NCBI RefSeq assembly: GCF_958350005.1 | Contig: NZ_CATWFF010000021.1 | Location: forward strand, 1 to 18,491 | Origin: an uncultured Megasphaera sp. | GTDB lineage: Bacteria; Bacillota; Negativicutes; Veillonellales; Megasphaeraceae | Direction of reading: 5' to 3' | Length of the DNA stretch: 18,491 bases | Part shown: piece after piece, positions 14,175 through 18,491 of the stretch | How the letters are laid out: every line of letters starts with the position of its first letter | How positions within the stretch are numbered: the first letter of the stretch is position 1 | The notes under the pieces: model-generated | What the model saw: the letters and a program-made list of their open reading frames with translations, nothing else | What the model was told of the DNA's origin: nothing | Databases searched by the model: none | Position numbers and translations under genes: made by a program

Positions 14175-15386
14175 TTAGTGGGATGGTCTTTCTTTCATTA
14201 CACTGTTATAGCGGATATAGATAATGCATGCTACAATGAAACCGGCCAGAGCGATGGCTGCGTCGAGCCCCATAATGCTGTTGATGCCGCTTGTAGCCAT
14301 ATAACCAGTAATGGTTGGGATGGTAAAGGAAGCAATGGAGCCAGTTGTATAGAAAATGCCGGTCATCGTACCTTTTCCTTTGGGGAACATTTCCGTCATC
14401 ATAACCAGACCCAGCTGCATAACGCCGCCGGCAGCAGAGAAGCCGACGATGAAAGACAAAATCGGAGCTAAGGAGCCAGAGGGAATGAAATACAGTGCGC
14501 CAATGGACAACGTCGAAATGAGTGTATAAGCGACGAGAAGAGTAATCGGTCGAATTCCTTTTTTTGTAATGAAGGCGGTGAAAAATACGCAGGCCAGGGA
14601 ACCGACGGAATAATAACTCATCAGAGAGCGCGCTGCCATATCAGACATCTGTGCTACGGCAACCCCGTATTTTGTGAGCCATTGGCTAATCAGATAAAAG
14701 GTTGCCTGAGAAATGTATCCATACAGGACAAAGCAAATACCTTCCAAATACCATTTCGACTTTGGCGTCCATGCGGAGCTGGTTGTGCTTTCGCCGTCTT
14801 CCTTTTTTTCTTCTTTTACAGGATTCATAGACGGGAAAGACATTTTCATCAAGATGGGAATGTTTAACAGCATAATTGCTGCTGCAACGATGAAGGACCA
14901 TCCATACCAGGCATTGGCAGCGATCAGTAAGCCAATGAACAGGGGCAGGAGAAACTGGCCGGCCGAAATAAATGCTTTCAGCAATACCGTTGCGGTACTG
15001 GCACTTTCTGGGTACGATTCAATCAGTGCAGGGTAGGTACCGGCATCCATGAAGGAGTTTGCTATCCCCGCAAGGATACCAAATATGCAGGCTACCATCG
15101 CAGATGGGCTGATCAATATTCCCAGGAAGAACGCAATATACGTTATCATGCCGAGCAATACAAAAGGTTTACGGCCGTATTTGTCAGATAGTTTTCCTGA
15201 TACAAATAAAACAAGCAGGCGGCCAATGCCGAGCATGGAAATAACCCACATTACATCGGCAATACTGCCCCAGCGGGCAGCTAAGGAGTCCATGTTCTGT
15301 GCCAGAATGATAACACCAATGCCATGGACAAAGTAGTTCATGTACAAACTAAGGCAAAGCGGACGATAGGAATGTGTTTGTTCCAT
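14175..15386 (-). CDS. ydiN: MFS transporter, YdiN-like; probable shikimate/quinate permease
   Basis: This 403-residue membrane protein has about 12 hydrophobic segments split by a charged central loop (EEKKEDGES region). The major facilitator motif between segments 2 and 3 is GKLSDKYGRKP. It resembles E. coli YdiN/YdiM in NYFVHGIGVIILAQNM at the N-terminus, GIANSFMDAGTYPALIE, and FIVGFSAAGGVMQLG in the second half. The substrate is not proven in that family. The gene lies between a YdiB-like dehydrogenase and aroD, as E. coli ydiN lies with ydiB and aroD, so uptake of quinate or shikimate is a reasonable inference. AAAGGAGAG supports ATG 15386 and not the in-frame ATG at 15488. Confidence 0.85.
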   Translation of the reverse strand: MEQTHSYRPLCLSLYMNYFVHGIGVIILAQNMDSLAARWGSIADVMWVISMLGIGRLLVLFVSGKLSDKYGRKPFVLLGMITYIAFFLGILISPSAMVACIFGILAGIANSFMDAGTYPALIESYPESASTATVLLKAFISAGQFLLPLFIGLLIAANAWYGWSFIVAAAIMLLNIPILMKMSFPSMNPVKEEKKEDGESTTSSAWTPKSKWYLEGICFVLYGYISQATFYLISQWLTKYGVAVAQMSDMAARSLMSYYSVGSLACVFFTAFITKKGIRPITLLVAYTLISTLSIGALYFIPSGSLAPILSFIVGFSAAGGVMQLGLVMMTEMFPKGKGTMTGIFYTTGSIASFTIPTITGYMATSGINSIMGLDAAIALAGFIVACIIYIRYNSVMKERPSH

Positions 15387-15417
15387 AAGGGACTCTCCTT
15401 TTCTGATGTAATATTGA

Positions 15418-16296
15418 TTAGAACAGGACGTCGCGAATGAAATCAACAGGCATTTCCTTGCCGGTCCAGAGCTTAAAGGCAGCAGCACCCTGGTAGAGCA
15501 TCATACCCAGGCCGTTGAAGTTTTTGCAGCCTACTTCGTCGCACCATTTCATGAGTTTGGTCTGACGCGGTGCATAGACCGTATCCATGACGATGAGATC
15601 AGGGCGGAGATAGGATTTATCAGGAATGGCCACGACGTCTTCCAGCGGTTTCATGCCGCACGACGTGCTGTCAATGTAAATATCGCTGCTGTCCAGTTCT
15701 TCTTTCAGTTTGGCATGGTCTTCCAGATCATAGAGATTGACGATGCAGTCTGTCCGTTCCCGCAGCTTTTTGACTGTTTCCTGTGCTTTTTCAAAGAACG
15801 AATCTTTTAAGTTGAAAATAGTCAGTTCACGAACGCCGTCAAGAGCAGCCTGTACTTCAATGGCTGTAGCAGCGCCGCCGGCACCGATAACGGTCATTTT
15901 CTTGCCGACATATTCGACGCCTTCTGCTTTCAGAGCCTGCATGGCACCAATGCCGTCGGTAATCGTGCCGGTCAGTACGCCATTGTCGTTGACAACAGTG
16001 TTGCAGGCGCCGACGATCTGGGAAACAGGCGTCAATTTATCGAGATACTGGGTGATGGGTCCTTTGTTAGGCATAGATACGTTCCAGCCGCGGACTTTCA
16101 TGGCCCGCAGGCCTTTGACCGTGTCTTCCAGTGTCGAATTATCTACTTCAAAGCAGACATATACATAATCAAGGCCTAATTTTTTGAATGCTTCATTGTG
16201 CATGGTCGGCGACATGCTGTGGCGAATCGGATAGGCGATTAAGCCGATTAATTCCGTATGTCCTGTAACGCGTTCTGTAACTGCAATTTTACCCAT
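15418..16296 (-). CDS. ydiB: Quinate/shikimate dehydrogenase, YdiB-like
   Basis: This 292-residue NAD(P)-dependent dehydrogenase interconverts shikimate or quinate and their 3-dehydro forms. It follows the YdiB pattern closely: LIGLIAYPIRHSMSP (17-31), FEVDN (49-53), VSMPNK with catalytic Lys78, GACNTVVND (97-105), GAGGAA (138-143), TSCGMKPLED and FKLWTGKEMP near the end. The usual NTD motif reads ITD here, keeping catalytic Asp114 but replacing Asn. AGGAGG is 7 bases before ATG 16296. It is a second dehydrogenase besides aroE (11961-12791). Its operon partners point to catabolic use, in the direction of oxidation. Confidence 0.9.
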   Translation of the reverse strand: MGKIAVTERVTGHTELIGLIAYPIRHSMSPTMHNEAFKKLGLDYVYVCFEVDNSTLEDTVKGLRAMKVRGWNVSMPNKGPITQYLDKLTPVSQIVGACNTVVNDNGVLTGTITDGIGAMQALKAEGVEYVGKKMTVIGAGGAATAIEVQAALDGVRELTIFNLKDSFFEKAQETVKKLRERTDCIVNLYDLEDHAKLKEELDSSDIYIDSTSCGMKPLEDVVAIPDKSYLRPDLIVMDTVYAPRQTKLMKWCDEVGCKNFNGLGMMLYQGAAAFKLWTGKEMPVDFIRDVLF

Positions 16297-16335
16297 GGTA
16301 TATCCTCCTGATATCATAATAATGTATGTGTCATA

Positions 16336-16363
16336 AGCAGGACCTGGTGGGGCAGATCCTGCT
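16336..16363 (-). other. Intergenic hairpin between the enoate-reductase-like gene and ydiB
   Basis: AGCAGGA (16336-16342) pairs with TCCTGCT (16357-16363). After a single C/A mismatch, CTG pairs with CAG around a 6-base loop. No T-run follows on either strand, so it is unlikely to be an intrinsic terminator. It could stabilise or process the mRNA between the first and second genes of the operon. Confidence 0.5.
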
Positions 16364-16376
16364 GTAGTACCTGAAT

Positions 16377-18389
16377 TTAAAACTCGTCGTCAAAACCGCC
16401 GATCATTTCGATCGTCGATAAAATATTGCGTCCTTCTTCTGTGCCGTGAATAATCTGGCCTGTTTTGCGGCTGTTGCCGAGGTTGCAGAAGGGAATACCC
16501 TGTTCGTCGGCATAGGCTTTAAAGGGATCGCCAGCGGGAATATCCGGAACGAGGCCCATGCAGATGAAGCCGTAATCAAAGGGATACTCTGCCGTTTCGC
16601 CGTCATGAGATGCAATAAATTTGTCGGGGCATACTTTCTGCAGTGCTGTACCCAGATGCATGTCAACAGGGTGTTTGTCCAGCAGTTCCTTAAAGGTCGA
16701 TTTGGAAACGATGTCTGCGTCTTTGCCAAAGGACGGCATCATTTCGATCATGGAAACGTGGGCTTTGCGGAGCGTAAAGAATTCCATGACATCCAGGCCA
16801 ACAGCGCCGCAGCCAATGATGACAACGTTTTTGCCTTCCGCATGTTCTTCAAAATAAGGGATATTGTCCATAAATCCGTAAATGGATTTGACATTCGTTC
16901 CTTCCACATCGGTCAGTTCACGAAGACCTTCAATCGGCGGCAGCATCGGTTTGGAACCGGTGGCGGCGTATAAAATGTCGGGCTTTAATTCTGCGAGCAT
17001 CTCTTTCGTTGCCGTCGTGTTCAGTTTAATCGTCAGATTCGGCAGGCGGGCAGCTCGTTTTTCCAAGTAAGCCGGAAAGTCTTCAATACGGCTTTTTTCC
17101 GGGAATCTGGCGATTTTACGAGCCAGACCGCCTACTTCGCCTTCCCGTTCCAGCAAGGTGACGCGGCAGCCTACTTCGGCAGCTGTGCAGGCCGTTTCCA
17201 GGCCCGATGTGCCGCCGCCAATGACGACGACGTGAATGTCGCGGATGACTTTGCGTTTCTTGTAGGCTTCGCCAGTGGTGACGCAGGGATTGACGGTGCA
17301 GCGAATGGGCTGGGATTTGGCGATGCGGTGATCAGCACAGCCGATATTGCAGGAAATGCACTTGCGAATGCAGTCTGTACGGCCATTTTTGGCTTTCAGT
17401 GCCCATGCCGGATCGGCAATGAGGCCGCGGCCAATGGCGATGAAGTCCGTTTTTTCTTCAGCAATGATCTTGTCAGCAATTTCCGGATTGCGAATGTTGC
17501 CGGAAATGATAACTGGCTTGTTGAACTTTTTGCGGACTGCTTCAGAAAGGTAGGCGCGCCATGCATCGGGTAAATCACATTTGTCAATCTGATACTGAAT
17601 AGAATCGTTGACCGCTGCCGATACGTTGATAATGTCGACATCTTCGACGATGTATTCCAGCAGTTTCAGCGTATCTTCCAGAGTATTGCCGCCTTCAATA
17701 AATTCATCTGCCGAGATGCGGAAGGAAATGGGCACCCACGGGCCGATGGCCTTGCGGACTGCTTCTACGACGAGGCGGGCGAAGCGGGCCCGGTTTTCAT
17801 AGGATCCGCCAAATTCATCTGTACGTTTATTATACAATGGCGACAGGAATTGGTCGAGCAAATAGGAATGGCCGCCGTGGATTTCGATGACGTCAAATCC
17901 GGCCAGGACAGCTCGCTGTGCCGCTTCGGCGTATTTGGCGACAATCGTCAGAATTTCGTATTTTGTCAGCGGACGGGGGGCAGGATTGCCGGCTTTGGAA
18001 GGTACGTCAGAGGCCGATACAGGCTGCAGACCGCCAAGGCGTTCGGGATAGGCCGAAGCGCCGGCGTGATTCAGCTGCAGCGATGCCAGTGCGCCGTACC
18101 GGTGGATCCGTTCAGTCAATTCGTATAAGCCGGGAATAAACTGTTTGCTGTCAATGCGGAGCTGCCGCGTGCCGTTTGTAGCCAGCGGGTAATCAATACA
18201 GGCATTTTCTACCGTAATGAGGGCAGTACCGCCGAGAGCGCGGAGGCCATAATAGCTTTTCATTTCTTCTGATACTTCGCCGTTAAACGTAGCCAGGTTG
18301 GAACCCATGGGCGGCATGACGACGCGGTTGCGGAAGGTCGTGCGCTTTACTGTAAAGGGAGAGAAGATGTGCGGATACTGTTGATTCAT
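16377..18389 (-). CDS. NADH:flavin oxidoreductase, 2,4-dienoyl-CoA/2-enoate reductase family
   Basis: This 670-residue enzyme has the full layout of this iron-sulfur flavoprotein family. An old-yellow-enzyme FMN barrel (about 1-335) has NRVVMPPMGS, HGGHSYLLDQFLSP (171-184, with Tyr176 as likely proton donor) and RTDEFGGSYENR. A 4Fe-4S motif C344-x2-C347-x3-C351-x12-C364 follows. Then come FAD and NAD(P) Rossmann domains with VVIGGGTSG (388-396) and VVIIGCGAVG (522-531). Such enzymes reduce activated C=C bonds. Here it heads an operon with quinate/shikimate dehydrogenase, transporter and aroD. Listeria shikimate-use (qui) operons also contain such an oxidoreductase. The substrate may be an alpha,beta-unsaturated acid such as shikimate or dehydroshikimate; this is inference. 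AGGAGGA supports the start. Confidence 0.85.
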   Translation of the reverse strand: MNQQYPHIFSPFTVKRTTFRNRVVMPPMGSNLATFNGEVSEEMKSYYGLRALGGTALITVENACIDYPLATNGTRQLRIDSKQFIPGLYELTERIHRYGALASLQLNHAGASAYPERLGGLQPVSASDVPSKAGNPAPRPLTKYEILTIVAKYAEAAQRAVLAGFDVIEIHGGHSYLLDQFLSPLYNKRTDEFGGSYENRARFARLVVEAVRKAIGPWVPISFRISADEFIEGGNTLEDTLKLLEYIVEDVDIINVSAAVNDSIQYQIDKCDLPDAWRAYLSEAVRKKFNKPVIISGNIRNPEIADKIIAEEKTDFIAIGRGLIADPAWALKAKNGRTDCIRKCISCNIGCADHRIAKSQPIRCTVNPCVTTGEAYKKRKVIRDIHVVVIGGGTSGLETACTAAEVGCRVTLLEREGEVGGLARKIARFPEKSRIEDFPAYLEKRAARLPNLTIKLNTTATKEMLAELKPDILYAATGSKPMLPPIEGLRELTDVEGTNVKSIYGFMDNIPYFEEHAEGKNVVIIGCGAVGLDVMEFFTLRKAHVSMIEMMPSFGKDADIVSKSTFKELLDKHPVDMHLGTALQKVCPDKFIASHDGETAEYPFDYGFICMGLVPDIPAGDPFKAYADEQGIPFCNLGNSRKTGQIIHGTEEGRNILSTIEMIGGFDDEF

Positions 18390-18481
18390 GGAACTGATTC
18401 CTCCTCAGAATAAGAATGTATAAACAGAGAGCGTGTATGCTGTAAATGTGAAAAACATAACTAACTTCTTGCTATGGCCTT

Positions 18482-18487
18482 ATTATA
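18482..18487 (-). promoter_or_regulatory. Candidate -10 element of the quinate/shikimate operon
   Basis: TATAAT is read on the minus strand about 95 bases upstream of the start codon at 18389. The expected -35 would lie beyond the end of the window, so the promoter is incomplete here. The leader between it and AGGAGGA shows no strong hairpin. Confidence 0.45.
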
Positions 18488-18491
18488 CGAG

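Overview
This window looks like chromosomal DNA from an anaerobic Firmicute, most likely a Negativicute of the Megasphaera/Veillonellales type. That placement is an inference from the strong AGGAGG ribosome binding sites, medium GC content, tightly packed operons, a YqeC-type selenium/molybdenum hydroxylase accessory gene, and a YdiN-YdiB-AroD-like quinate/shikimate gene set. No rRNA, tRNA, CRISPR array or mobile element was seen.

Layout. (1) Bases 88-3384, plus strand: an extended -10 promoter, a suppressor-of-fused (SUFU)-domain protein, an orphan FAD-binding subunit of the molybdenum hydroxylase family, YqeC, and a membrane-anchored NodB-type polysaccharide deacetylase. (2) Bases 3401-4190, plus: a promoter and attenuator leader encoding a 49-residue aromatic-rich peptide, then a tandem ACT-domain protein and a bidirectional terminator. 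(3) Bases 4198-5332, minus: a type I-alpha DAHP synthase (AroG-like) with its own promoter. (4) Bases 5395-13379, plus: a second copy of the same promoter and attenuator leader (50-residue peptide), then aroF-tyrA-aroB-aroA-aroC-pheA-aroE-aroK in a tightly coupled operon ending at a bidirectional terminator. (5) Bases 13398-18491, minus, convergent with (4): a quinate/shikimate-use operon read as flavin/Fe-S enoate-reductase-like enzyme, YdiB-type dehydrogenase, YdiN-type transporter, and type I 3-dehydroquinate dehydratase.

How the genes work together. The plus-strand operon takes PEP and erythrose-4-phosphate to chorismate and from prephenate to phenylpyruvate and 4-hydroxyphenylpyruvate. 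It lacks two steps: dehydroquinate dehydratase, which is present only in the convergent operon, and chorismate mutase, which is absent from the window. The most notable feature is the pair of related leaders at about 3401-3716 and 5395-5744. Each has a sigma-70-like promoter, a short ORF packed with Tyr, Phe and Trp codons, and a GC-rich hairpin plus T-run just before the structural gene. This is the layout of ribosome-mediated transcription attenuation responding to aromatic amino acids. One copy controls the aromatic operon and the other controls a small ACT-domain protein, which suggests that protein senses or handles aromatic amino acids.
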